Positions 8,926 to 17,008 of a stretch of DNA of 33,997 bases are shown in pieces (positions within the stretch are counted from its first letter, which is position 1; the number at the start of each line of letters is the position of its first letter). The stretch spans positions 1 to 33,997 of the forward strand of contig NZ_CAGKLC010000051.1 of assembly GCF_903469665.1 (NCBI RefSeq), written 5' to 3'. A program made the position numbers and the translations under genes. Origin of the DNA: Flavobacterium sp. UGB4466 (GTDB lineage Bacteria > Bacteroidota > Bacteroidia > Flavobacteriales > Flavobacteriaceae). The notes under the pieces were generated by a model that saw only the letters and a list, made by a program, of their open reading frames with translations, was not told the DNA's origin and ran no database searches.

Positions 8926-9081
8926 CTTTAATGATTCCTTTTTTTTAAAAAAAATTAACATTTTATTTTATGTCAATCTATAAGACAATTCTGAGGTACT
9001 GGAGCGCACATTTCAGGAATTTAATGCTTGTTTGTTTTTTTATGGAAATCCCCACATTTCCCCGTAAATCTTTACTTGTGC

Positions 9082-9717
9082 TTACGATTTAATGACTCTG
9101 AAACGTCCCGGATACTTGATCCAGATGCTTTTTTTATTGCCATAATAGTCCATAAAATCTTCACAGACAAAAACGGCGTGAGCAGTAGACCACGCCACTA
9201 CTCCGCAGTATTCACTTCCGGATTGTCGTTTTAACTTTAGCACTTGTTTACCTTCTTTGAATCCTAAATATTTGTAAATGGTAGGAGTATATACTGAACC
9301 ATCTTCTAAATCTTCTAATGCTTTGTCAAAAGTATCGACCTTATCAATAATTTGTTTGTATTTCGCCATTACAGCATAAGTCAGTATTGCATAATCGGTG
9401 ATTTTTTCACTCTCAGGATTGTCTTTAATATAAATAAACCCGGCCGATATTTTAGCTTTACTGATTTCGTCCTCTTGCAGATTGAATGATGCATTGTTTT
9501 TTAAGGTGATTTTGTGAGTGTTTTCACCGGTCTTTTCGTTTACAAAAAGATTGTCTAATCCATAGACATTTAAAGAGGCTTTAATAAAGGCAATCGACGA
9601 ACAATTGGTCCGTTCTCCCTGTTTAAAACTTTCGAATATTTTATCTGAGCTTAACTGTGAATAAGAATTTGAGTAGACAAATATTAAAAATAAAAATAGT
9701 GAAGTAACCGCTTTCAT
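9082..9717 (-). CDS. Secreted protein with cysteine-protease-like Cys/His pattern (211 aa)
   Basis: There is no confident family. Residues 1-20 are a signal peptide (ending SNSYS). The mature protein opens with GERTNCSSIAFIKASLNVYG (Cys39 at the head of a predicted helix). It ends with EYCGVVAWSTAHAVFVCEDF (His180 in a strand) followed by an Asp/Asn-rich turn (DYYGNKK) and a final IWIKYPGRFRV strand. A helix-capping Cys far upstream of a strand His is the layout of papain/calpain-fold cysteine peptidases, but the sequence is too divergent to call it one. It is a single gene, with a possible -7 box at 9774-9781 and no clear terminator seen. Alternative: a structural periplasmic protein with a disulfide among Cys39, Cys171 and Cys185. 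Confidence 0.65.
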   Translation of the reverse strand: MKAVTSLFLFLIFVYSNSYSQLSSDKIFESFKQGERTNCSSIAFIKASLNVYGLDNLFVNEKTGENTHKITLKNNASFNLQEDEISKAKISAGFIYIKDNPESEKITDYAILTYAVMAKYKQIIDKVDTFDKALEDLEDGSVYTPTIYKYLGFKEGKQVLKLKRQSGSEYCGVVAWSTAHAVFVCEDFMDYYGNKKSIWIKYPGRFRVIKS

Positions 9718-9773
9718 TGTCTTAGTATTTTATAATTAATCCCAATCCGTTTTTGGGCATATTATTGATAGTA

Positions 9774-9781
9774 CAAATCTA
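9774..9781 (-). promoter_or_regulatory. Candidate -7 box of the Cys/His secreted protein gene
   Basis: The minus-strand sequence TAGATTTG matches TAnnTTTG perfectly and sits about 57 bp before ATG 9717. No TTG is present at the ideal -33 spacing, so support is limited to the -7 element. Confidence 0.35.
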
Positions 9782-10087
9782 TAAAAATCAACGTAAAATT
9801 GTTTTCTACTTCTTCCTTTTTATCAAAAAATGTTGCGAATACTCTAAGTAAATCCTTTTGAAAGGGTTACGATTGCATTAACTTAAAACTTTCTGTTTTC
9901 TAAAAAATGTAACAGAGCTGATTTTTTGCTTTTGACGACTTTAACTCTAAATTTAGAACTTTAGCACCTATTGTACTCTTATAAAAACCGACTCAACACC
10001 TTCTATCAACGCTCGATATCCTTTTCTTTTTTCAATTGCAACTAGTTCTCTTCGTTTTTTATCAAAAATAATCCTGGCCACCTTTTC

Positions 10088-10122
10088 AAAAACAAGTATA
10101 AATACCTGTTTTTAAACCTGTT
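10088..10122 (+). promoter_or_regulatory. Inverted-repeat operator-like site upstream of the endolysin-like gene
   Basis: AAAAACAAGT (10088-10097), spacer ATAAAT, ACCTGTTTTT (10104-10113), then a further direct half-site ACCTGTT (10116-10122). The arms are 9 of 10 complementary. The same arrangement, with perfect arms, occurs at 26987-27012 before the tail-collar gene. The distance to ATG 10212 is 98 bp. That it binds a regulator is inference. Confidence 0.5.
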
Positions 10123-10211
10123 AAAACAAAAATAGCATTTTTAAACTAACTTTATACTATCTAAATCCAACTAATCCGTTGAATAGAACTCAACACTAAC
10201 CAATTATACTT

Positions 10212-10997
10212 ATGGCAACAACAGTACCCCCTGACAAAAAAAGCAATTACGAAAAGTTGTTTGCATCCTGCATTATAAAAGAAGTCAAATATTCTGAAAT
10301 TGATGCATTGGTGGCTAAAATAGTTTCAAACAAAAGCAGATATCAATCTGTTGGTGATCCCTTAAATATTCCCTGGTACATGATTTCTATTATACATTGT
10401 ATGGAAGGAAGTCTGAACTTTACTACTCATTTGCACAATGGCGACCCACTTACTAAGCGTACGGTTAACGTACCAGCAGGTCGTCCGAAAGCAGGAAATC
10501 CTCCATTTACCTGGGAAGTGAGCGCAAATGACGCCTTGATTTACGACAAGCTAAATTCATGGACAGACTGGAGCATTGCCGGAATTCTATACCGACTTGA
10601 ATTGTTTAATGGATTAGGATATTACAAGCAGGGAATAAATTCGCCTTATTTATGGAGTTATTCGAATCAGTACACTAAAGGTAAATATGTTCAGGACGGC
10701 AAATACGATCCCAATGCGGTCTCCAAACAATGTGGTGCCGCTGTTCTGTTGCGCCGTATGATGGAACAGCATCTAATTACACTGCCCAACACGCATATTG
10801 TAGAACAAATCATAGCGCAGGGAAACCAAACGATGTACTATTCCGGGAAGGTTACAAACGAAGCTGTCGAGCTTCAAAAACTTCTTAATAGTGCCGGAAG
10901 TGTTCTTAGAATTGACGGGAAAGCAGGAGAAAGAACTTCAACCGAATATTTTAAATATAGCAAAACTTATTTAAAAGGAGATCCCAGAAGAGTGTAA
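10212..10997 (+). CDS. Endolysin-like protein with C-terminal peptidoglycan-binding-like segment
   Basis: A 261-aa protein without a signal peptide or membrane segment. Residues about 10-165 carry landmarks of a lysozyme-like family I recall from phages and bacteria: RYQSVGDPLNIPWYMISIIH, MEGSLNF (Glu65, candidate catalytic acid), THLHNGDPL, VPAGRP, PPFTWEVSANDAL, YRLELFNGLGYY and SPYLWSYSNQYTKGKYV. Residues about 217-252 (AVELQKLLN, LRIDGKAGERTSTEYF) fit a short PG_binding_1-type repeat, so the expected target is cell-wall peptidoglycan. Its neighbours are not phage genes, so it is an orphan or domesticated lysin. Lacking an export signal, it would need lysis, a holin-like route or a delivery system. 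The start follows a leader nearly identical to that of the tail-collar gene. Confidence 0.75.
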   Translation: MATTVPPDKKSNYEKLFASCIIKEVKYSEIDALVAKIVSNKSRYQSVGDPLNIPWYMISIIHCMEGSLNFTTHLHNGDPLTKRTVNVPAGRPKAGNPPFTWEVSANDALIYDKLNSWTDWSIAGILYRLELFNGLGYYKQGINSPYLWSYSNQYTKGKYVQDGKYDPNAVSKQCGAAVLLRRMMEQHLITLPNTHIVEQIIAQGNQTMYYSGKVTNEAVELQKLLNSAGSVLRIDGKAGERTSTEYFKYSKTYLKGDPRRV

Positions 10998-11176
10998 CAC
11001 ACAAGGTAAGTTCAATATTCCTGATTTATGTTTTGCTTTTTTAAAATCCAGTCCTGATTCCGAATGTTTTTTGAAAACATTGCTGTTTCATAAAGCTTTA
11101 AAATTTTAAACGAAGTTCTATCCGAAAAACGATTTTCATAACCCAAAACTTGTTAATTTTATCTTCAAAAAAACAG

Positions 11177-11605
11177 ATGAAAAACTACGTAACACTACTG
11201 CTTGCTGCAATTGCTCTATTTTTTACTTCCTGCAACGCTACAAAGGATACTACAAAAAATACCGCTCTTTTTGATACTACCTGGGAGCTCGAATATATTT
11301 CGGGTCCGAGAATTGCTTTTGAGGGTTTATATCCCAACAAAAAACCTTTTATCAAGTTTGACCAGAATACCGGTCAGGTTTTCGGAAATGCGGGTTGCAA
11401 TGGGTACAGTGCTCCTTATACTTTAAAGGGAAAAACGATCAGCTTTGGCGAACAGGGGCCTACCACGATGATGTTTTGCGAAGGCGGCGGGGAACAGACT
11501 TTTACTGAGATGATCCGAAAAATCACCTCTTATTCTATTGATAAAGAAGGCAAACTAAACTTATTGCTTAACGATGTTCCGATGATGCGTTTCAAAAGAA
11601 AGTAG
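11177..11605 (+). CDS. META domain lipoprotein (HslJ-like)
   Basis: A 142-aa lipoprotein. The ATG at 11177 is preferred over the TTG at 11150 because it opens a lipoprotein signal (MKNYVTLLLAAIALFFTSC, lipid-modified Cys19). The mature part is one META domain (about residues 30-140): the FDTTWELEYISG strand, PFIKFDQNTGQVFGNAGCNGYSAPY, ISFGEQGPTTMMFCEGGGEQTF and a closing LLLNDVPMMRFKRK. Relatives such as E. coli HslJ are linked to stress or drug tolerance, with no enzymatic role known. It lies 179 bp after the endolysin-like gene on the same strand and ends before a strong terminator. Co-transcription with the upstream gene is possible but not shown. Confidence 0.85.
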   Translation: MKNYVTLLLAAIALFFTSCNATKDTTKNTALFDTTWELEYISGPRIAFEGLYPNKKPFIKFDQNTGQVFGNAGCNGYSAPYTLKGKTISFGEQGPTTMMFCEGGGEQTFTEMIRKITSYSIDKEGKLNLLLNDVPMMRFKRK

Positions 11606-11667
11606 TCCGGTAACTTCTTGATTCATCCCAATCTTAGTTAAAAACAGCTGTATCTTTTATCAGATTT

Positions 11668-11700
11668 AAAAAAAAGGATTTTGTTAAAATCCTTTTTTTT
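11668..11700 (+). terminator. Bidirectional terminator after the META lipoprotein gene
   Basis: The core stem AGGATTTT (11675-11682) and AAAATCCT (11686-11693) encloses the loop GTT. It is flanked by eight A on the left and eight T on the right, so the hairpin can end transcription from either side. It lies about 60 bp after the stop at 11605. Confidence 0.85.
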
Positions 11701-11727
11701 ATAACCTAAAATTACCGCATAAAAAAA

Positions 11728-11759
11728 ACATCTGACATAACTATTTATATGCCAGATGT
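11728..11759 (-). terminator. Terminator of the TonB receptor/DUF4249 operon
   Basis: On the minus strand ACATCTGGCATA pairs with TATGTCAGATGT: 12 pairs, one of them G-U, around an 8-nt loop. An eight-T run follows (plus-strand A-run 11721-11728). The hairpin begins 29 bp past the end of the DUF4249 gene. Confidence 0.8.
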
Positions 11760-11787
11760 AGTCACAAATCAACCTTCAATTAAAATT

Positions 11788-12663
11788 TTACTTTCCCGGA
11801 TAGACAATATTATCGTTCTCTTGTACGGTATAGGAAAAGCTATCTGCTTCACAAAGCCTGAAATAACCAAAAGCAAAATTATTGGCATTTGTAGTGTTTA
11901 CAATGTTCCCTCTGATATTTCCGGGAGGAATAGAAAAAGGACTTCCTCCGTATATCTCTAAAATTAAACTCATATAGTTGTAAAAATTCTTAGAAATACC
12001 TCGATTTATCACCGAAAGACTTTTTCCCGGTTTCAAATCGGGATCTGAAAATCTTGGATATATTTCATTTCCATTAAACAATTCATCATCTAACAGCGTG
12101 TGTGAAGGAAGACGAAAAACATCACTCTTATAATCGGTAAGATAAAAATTGACCTGATCCGCCGGGTCTTTAAAATAAAACGATATCTCATACAAGTCGT
12201 CTCCGGCTACATCCGGAACGCGTTTCTGTTCTATTTTATCAATAGGTGCTACTGAAATTAACTTTTCGGCTGCCGTAAAAGTTTGCCCTTCTGCCTCTAC
12301 AGAAAGCACATAATCCATGTTGATCACAGGTACAAAATTAGTACATACGTAAAGTCCTGGTCCTGTTTCATTAAAAGTAAAGACATCTCCTTTGCTATTG
12401 GTTACTTTTACTTTAGCTCCTGAGACTTTTGGAGTTTTATCGTTGTAATAAGGAGCCGTTTTACTCACCTTGATGACCTGCTCACTACCGGAGGTTCCTT
12501 TTTTCCAGATAATTTCGGCGTCGACTACGATTCTCGTTTCTCCGGTTTCTAAATCAAGTTTTACCACATCATCACAAGAGGAGAAAAACAGTACCAAAAC
12601 AAAACCCAAAATAGCTATTGTATTCTTCTTTATCGTTTTTATATCAATCCTTTGCATATTCAT
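11788..12663 (-). CDS. DUF4249 outer-membrane lipoprotein
   Basis: A 291-aa lipoprotein whose signal ends in LVLFFSSC (Cys30), followed by acidic DDVVKLDL. The body matches DUF4249 as I recall it: LDLETGETRIVVDAEI, KVSKTAPYYND, VSGAKVKVTNSKGDVF, the GPGLYVCTNF turn, and a late region with YPRFSDPDLKPG and FAFGYFRLCEAD. DUF4249 genes typically sit directly behind STN-type TonB receptors and probably encode a partner lipoprotein at the receptor mouth. Here the ATG overlaps the receptor stop by one base (TAATG), which points to translational coupling. A second in-frame ATG at 12657 is an alternative start. The ligand is unknown. Confidence 0.88.
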   Translation of the reverse strand: MNMQRIDIKTIKKNTIAILGFVLVLFFSSCDDVVKLDLETGETRIVVDAEIIWKKGTSGSEQVIKVSKTAPYYNDKTPKVSGAKVKVTNSKGDVFTFNETGPGLYVCTNFVPVINMDYVLSVEAEGQTFTAAEKLISVAPIDKIEQKRVPDVAGDDLYEISFYFKDPADQVNFYLTDYKSDVFRLPSHTLLDDELFNGNEIYPRFSDPDLKPGKSLSVINRGISKNFYNYMSLILEIYGGSPFSIPPGNIRGNIVNTTNANNFAFGYFRLCEADSFSYTVQENDNIVYPGK

Positions 12664-15275
12664 TAAAATTTAAAATTATAAGAAACTCCCGGTACTACCC
12701 CAAAAATAGAAAGCCTTTTCGTCTCATTCATCCCTGTGTCTTCATTTGTTGCAAAAGTCATCGCAGCTGCATTTTTTCGGTTGTAAACATTATAAAGACT
12801 AAATACCCAGTAGCTCTGCCATCCTTTCTTTTTATCCGGTTTTGGCGTATAAGTTGCTGCCAGATCCAGATGGTGGAAAAGTGGTAATCTGTTTTCATTT
12901 CTTAAGGAGAAGTTTGGAACATTAATCCCCCCAAACTCATAATACCCATTGGCATAGGTTACTGGCTGACCTGACTGCAAACTGAAATTTGCATTAAAAG
13001 ACCATTTTTTATTGTATTCATAATTCCCCACAACACTTAAATTGTGCAGTTTATCATATCCTGATAAATACCATTTACCATTTGCGACTCCCGGTTCTTC
13101 CGGTGTTCTTCCGGGTGTTTTTTGTTCAGCTCTGGATAAGGTATAAGAAACCCAACCGGTTAATGCTCCCGTATTTTTTCGCAACATTAATTCCATACCA
13201 TAAGACCTGGCTTTACCATTCAAAATCACCTGTTCTATATTGTTATTGGCCAAAATATCGGCTCCGTCAATATAATCAATACGGTTTTTGATTTTTTTAT
13301 AGAACAGCTCTCCTTCGAAAGAGTATTCATTATCTTTAAAGTTCTGAAAATAACCTACGGCATACTGATCCAAAAGCTGCGGTTTTGTAAAAGGACCGCT
13401 TGGTGTCCAAATCGTTGTTGGCAAGGGAAACTGCGTATTCGACAACATGTGAATGTACTGCGCCATTCGGTTGTAACTCGCTTTTACCGAAGTAGTCTCA
13501 TTAAAAGCATACGATACTGCAGCACGCGGTTCGAAATTATCAAACTTACTGATGGTCGCTCCTTTTTTATAAGTGATACTTCCCGTTGGAGTTCCTTCTT
13601 CATAAATTTTATACAACGGATTGTAAACTACTGCTTTCCCATCTTCATAGGTATTGATTTCTTCCCCTCCTAAACGGTAAAACATACTGTAACGAAGTCC
13701 GTATCGAAGGTTCAGTTTCTCTGTAAGCTGATGCTCAAAGTCCAAATAAACAGAAGACTCAAAAGCATACTTTTTATCCAACTGTTTGTAATTAAACTGC
13801 GAAGTTGTATTGGTAGGCTTTACGGTTCCGGGATTAAAATCGTAATACTGACCTTCTATTCCGTAATTCAATTTTAATTTTTCTGATACCGTCTGACTCC
13901 AGCCATATTTAAGCCCATAAGTCGAAATCTTATTGTTCCATTCAAAACCTTCTCTATCCAGGTCCAGATTAAATTTATAATCACTGAAATATACAGACAA
14001 GTTGGTATTTAAGTTCTCGGAAAACTTATGCTTCCAGCTTAAAATACCCATTGTATTTCCATAAGTACTGTTAAAAAGATTATTCAAATCAAAAAGGTCG
14101 TTCCCAAAATACCCTGAAAAAGACAGTGTATTATTGGCTCCTAAGCGATAATTGAACTTCGCATTTAAATCATAAAACATCACGGAATTCTTACTGTCAG
14201 CCAGTTTCATGAATAAATGGGCATACGAAGCACGTCCTGCAATGATAAAAGATCCTTTTTCTTTTTGAATAGGTCCCTGCACCAATAAGCGGCTTGAGAT
14301 CAAACCGATACCTCCGTTAACTTTGTACTTTTCAAAATCCCCGGTTTGCTGTGTGATATCCAGAACAGAAGAAACTCGTCCTCCATATTTAGAAGGAATT
14401 CCTCCTTTATACAAATCTAATCCATTCACAATATCAGGATTAAAAATGGAGAAAAAACCAAACATGTGAGAATCAGCATAAACCGGACCACCATCTACCA
14501 GAATCAGGTTTTGATCGGCTGCACCACCGCGGACATTAAAACCCGACGAAAGTTCTCCGGCGTTGGTAACTCCGGGTAAGGTCAATATCGATTTTAAAGG
14601 ATCAGCTTCTCCCATGGCCACAGGAATTCGTTTGATCTCGGCCATCGAAAGTTTGTTTACACTCATTTGAGTATTTTTAACATCCACAGCCTTATTGGTG
14701 GTTACTACGACCTGCTCCAACTCATGACTGTCGGAATCCATATAAAAATTGATTCTTGAATCGTCAGCAACTACAATTTGTTTTTCGTTGTTTTTCAAGC
14801 CCAGATAACTGATCAATACGGTGTAATTTCCTTTGTCCAGTGTTATCGAGAATTTCCCGTCTGCATCAGTTGTTGCACCGGTAGAAAGTTCTTTAATGAA
14901 AATATTAGCTCCAATAACCGGCTGCTTGTTCTCGTCAAAAACCTGACCACTCAGCTTATTTTTTTTTTTAGGTGCTTTGGTTACTTTTTGCTTTACAAAA
15001 ATATTATTGCCAACGATAGAAAACTGAACTGCTGCACTTTTATTAAGTTCATTGACCAGTTCTTTTACGCTGATATTTTTATAAGTCTTTGTTTCGGTAA
15101 AATACTTTTGACTGGTATTGATTTGGTCTGTATGCGCAAATTTGAAATCACTCTGGCTTTCAATTTGTTTAAAGAATTCTTTTAGTGTTACTGATTTATC
15201 AACAGTTATGGTTACGTTTTGAGAAAACACTCCCCAGCTGAATAAAAAAAAGCACGCTGAAATTATATGCTTCAT
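12663..15275 (-). CDS. TonB-dependent receptor with STN signalling domain
   Basis: An 870-aa outer-membrane receptor. The order is: signal peptide (1-19, ending GVFSQ); STN domain (about 20-93: VTLKEFFKQIESQSDFKF, VKELVNELN); carboxypeptidase-regulatory-like domain (about 108-190: GQVFDENKQPVIGANIFIKE, ADGKFSI); plug (about 200-320, with GFNVRGGAADQNLILVDGGPVY); then a 22-strand-type barrel ending in FGVVPGVSYNFKF. The N-terminal STN domain is the part that contacts a FecR-type anti-sigma factor, and exactly such a gene lies 100 bp upstream. Together with the sigma factor it forms a cell-surface signalling cassette that probably controls its own expression. It is coupled to the DUF4249 gene downstream. 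The substrate cannot be read from the sequence. Confidence 0.92.
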   Translation of the reverse strand: MKHIISACFFLFSWGVFSQNVTITVDKSVTLKEFFKQIESQSDFKFAHTDQINTSQKYFTETKTYKNISVKELVNELNKSAAVQFSIVGNNIFVKQKVTKAPKKKNKLSGQVFDENKQPVIGANIFIKELSTGATTDADGKFSITLDKGNYTVLISYLGLKNNEKQIVVADDSRINFYMDSDSHELEQVVVTTNKAVDVKNTQMSVNKLSMAEIKRIPVAMGEADPLKSILTLPGVTNAGELSSGFNVRGGAADQNLILVDGGPVYADSHMFGFFSIFNPDIVNGLDLYKGGIPSKYGGRVSSVLDITQQTGDFEKYKVNGGIGLISSRLLVQGPIQKEKGSFIIAGRASYAHLFMKLADSKNSVMFYDLNAKFNYRLGANNTLSFSGYFGNDLFDLNNLFNSTYGNTMGILSWKHKFSENLNTNLSVYFSDYKFNLDLDREGFEWNNKISTYGLKYGWSQTVSEKLKLNYGIEGQYYDFNPGTVKPTNTTSQFNYKQLDKKYAFESSVYLDFEHQLTEKLNLRYGLRYSMFYRLGGEEINTYEDGKAVVYNPLYKIYEEGTPTGSITYKKGATISKFDNFEPRAAVSYAFNETTSVKASYNRMAQYIHMLSNTQFPLPTTIWTPSGPFTKPQLLDQYAVGYFQNFKDNEYSFEGELFYKKIKNRIDYIDGADILANNNIEQVILNGKARSYGMELMLRKNTGALTGWVSYTLSRAEQKTPGRTPEEPGVANGKWYLSGYDKLHNLSVVGNYEYNKKWSFNANFSLQSGQPVTYANGYYEFGGINVPNFSLRNENRLPLFHHLDLAATYTPKPDKKKGWQSYWVFSLYNVYNRKNAAAMTFATNEDTGMNETKRLSIFGVVPGVSYNFKF

Positions 15276-15375
15276 GAAATTTTGTATTTTTGATATTATT
15301 AAATGAGATAGTTTCCTGCTATCCTGATCATGAGGAGGATGTTTAGTTTCGCGGCTAGTGCATCCTTTTTCTTTT

Positions 15376-16218
15376 CTATTGAAAAGTAATTACTTTTAAT
15401 TCTTCATTTATTTCAAAATTTAGGTTATACATTTCGGATATTAACTGGATAATTATTTCTAAATCTTCTTTTTTATTGATTCTCAAAGTAATGTGCTGAT
15501 CGTAATATTCCTTTGGAAATTTCATCGTGTAACCATAGTTTGCTTTAATGTAGGCAGCAAGAACGGTCAACTTTTCATTTTCAAAATCGGTAAATCTTTC
15601 AAATTCAGATACCTCAACCGTATTATTGGTATAGGTAAATTTTTCACCGGGTACGAGTATCCATTTTTGAGTCTGGTCTTTTACGCTCATCTCAACGCTT
15701 CCTTCAAAAAGGGCTACCGAAACTTCTTTCTGGGTGTATCCTTTTACTAAGAAAGAAGTTCCTAAAACAGTGGTTGTCGTTTCATTGCAAAAAACCTGAA
15801 AGGGATGTTTTTTGTCTTTTGTTACCTGAAAGTAAGCTTCTCCTTTAATTTCTATTTTACGATTAGTCTCGAAATTATCGGCATACTCGATTCTGGAATC
15901 AGGACTTAACTCCACTTTAGAACTATCCGGTAAAAAAATCGTTTTTACAATTGAAGTCTTATTTTCAATTACGTTTGAAGTCAATTTAATTTCTTGCTGG
16001 TGCTGCTCTTTATTAAAGAAAAGTCCCACTCCGATAAACGCAAAAAGTAAAACGGCTGCCGCTGCGGCATAATGCCATGCTTTAAATCTTGTTTTTTTTG
16101 AAGGAAAGGCTTTGGATTGAAATGCTTCCCACGAGGTCTCTTTTTCTTCATCAGAATGCGAAATGGGAACATCATCCCAAATCTTCTTTAGTTCATCTTC
16201 TACTTTTTTATCATTCAT
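15376..16218 (-). CDS. FecR-family anti-sigma factor (first cassette)
   Basis: A 280-aa protein. An N-terminal cytoplasmic part (1-48) is followed by one membrane helix (about 50-68, HYAAAAAVLLFAFIGVGLFF). The periplasmic FecR domain (about 85-185) has the typical KTIFLPDSSKVELSPDSRIEYADNF, GEAYFQVTKDKKHPFQVF and VLGTSFLVKGY segments. A C-terminal DUF4974-like part (about 215-280) contains ITLRINKKEDLEIIIQLISEMYNL. It is expected to hold the ECF sigma factor at 16487-17008 and to receive a signal from the STN domain of the receptor at 12663-15275. It begins 12 bp after the 69-aa gene in the same operon. Confidence 0.92.
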   Translation of the reverse strand: MNDKKVEDELKKIWDDVPISHSDEEKETSWEAFQSKAFPSKKTRFKAWHYAAAAAVLLFAFIGVGLFFNKEQHQQEIKLTSNVIENKTSIVKTIFLPDSSKVELSPDSRIEYADNFETNRKIEIKGEAYFQVTKDKKHPFQVFCNETTTTVLGTSFLVKGYTQKEVSVALFEGSVEMSVKDQTQKWILVPGEKFTYTNNTVEVSEFERFTDFENEKLTVLAAYIKANYGYTMKFPKEYYDQHITLRINKKEDLEIIIQLISEMYNLNFEINEELKVITFQ

Positions 16219-16230
16219 ATCTTTGGGGCG

Positions 16231-16440
16231 TTAAAGTTTCTGACAATAAAATCCTTGCTTATTAAAAACACCATACACCATATCCTTAATCTCCCTGTTG
16301 GTTTCGATTGTCAGAACATGATTTTTGTCTTCTACATCAAAATTCATGATACAATCAGAAATAACAAATTGAAGCAGCGCTACAACAAATTTTGCTTCTT
16401 CCTTTGTAGTAACATCCGTTTTGTAAGTTTCAATATTCAT
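16231..16440 (-). CDS. Small protein between sigma and anti-sigma genes (69 aa)
   Basis: I do not recognise a named family. The 69 residues give a compact alternating pattern, EEAKFVVALLQFVISDC, then MNFDVEDKNHVLTIET, then IKDMVYGVFNKQGFYCQKL. That is helix-strand-strand-helix, reminiscent of a ferredoxin-like or HMA-type fold but without the CxxC metal motif. It lies 46 bp after the sigma gene and 12 bp before the FecR gene on the same strand, which supports it being a true operon member. It has no signal peptide, so it is cytoplasmic. A modulator of the sigma/anti-sigma pair is an attractive but untested idea. Confidence 0.65.
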   Translation of the reverse strand: MNIETYKTDVTTKEEAKFVVALLQFVISDCIMNFDVEDKNHVLTIETNREIKDMVYGVFNKQGFYCQKL

Positions 16441-16486
16441 TTTATGTTCTCATTTTTATAGATAACAAACGAGAACAAAAAAGTTC

Positions 16487-17008
16487 CTAATGGTTTTCGA
16501 CTTTTTTTCGAATAAATTTACTGGCGAGATAAATATGATTGGCTATGGTCTTTTCAGAAAGATCCGTTAAAGCTGCAATCTCCTTATAGCTAAGGTTTTC
16601 CAGTTTATGTAAAGTATAGATTTTTTGCTGTTGTTCAGGAAGCTCATTTATTAAATTATTTAATATTTCCTGTCTTTCCTCAAAAATTTCATGATCGTTA
16701 TCCTCTTTTTCCATCACAACATGCGAAGGCTCGAGCTGTACTATTTTATTTTCTCTGTTGAGATGATTGAGGATAATGTTTTTGCAGATCACAAATAATT
16801 GTTTGTCGAATAAAACATCTTCATGGAGTAATTCTCTTTTATTGTATACTCGTAAAAAAGTCTCCTGAACAAAATCCTGTGGGGTAAGTACTGTAAAATT
16901 AAAGCGTTTGGCAATGTTTATCAGTTTATCGTAGTAATTAAGGTATGCTTCCCTGAAAGCGGCCTCATTACCTTTTTTTAAACTTAAAATAAACTTCCTG
17001 TTATCCAT
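16487..17008 (-). CDS. ECF sigma factor (RpoE/FecI-like, first cassette)
   Basis: A 173-aa sigma-70 family protein of ECF size. Region 2 spans about 10-75 (NEAAFREAYLNYYDKLINIAKRF, PQDFVQETFLRVYNKR) and region 4 about 115-168 (LPEQQQKIYTLHKLENLSYKEIAALTDLSEKTIANHIYLASKFIRKK, a helix-turn-helix). It heads the operon sigma, 69-aa protein, FecR, TonB receptor, DUF4249. Released from the anti-sigma factor, it should drive RNA polymerase to the receptor genes. The ATG at 17008 fits the family start (MDNRKFILSLKKGNE). Confidence 0.92.
   Translation of the reverse strand: MDNRKFILSLKKGNEAAFREAYLNYYDKLINIAKRFNFTVLTPQDFVQETFLRVYNKRELLHEDVLFDKQLFVICKNIILNHLNRENKIVQLEPSHVVMEKEDNDHEIFEERQEILNNLINELPEQQQKIYTLHKLENLSYKEIAALTDLSEKTIANHIYLASKFIRKKVENH

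Larger units (their letters stand above)
9718..10211. other. Divergent intergenic region with shared dyad
   Basis: A 494-bp gap between divergent genes. It contains the candidate -7 box at 9774-9781, a 12-bp perfect palindrome TCTAAATTTAGA (9946-9957), the inverted repeat 10088-10113 that is also found upstream of the tail-collar gene, and an A/C-rich leader before 10212. I see no ORF or RNA gene. Confidence 0.55.

Noticed and set aside
9044..9061. GGAAAT/ATTTCC hairpin after the Cys/His secreted protein gene
   Set aside because: The stem is only 6 bp and the minus-strand flank is A-rich rather than T-rich, so it does not fit an intrinsic terminator for that gene.
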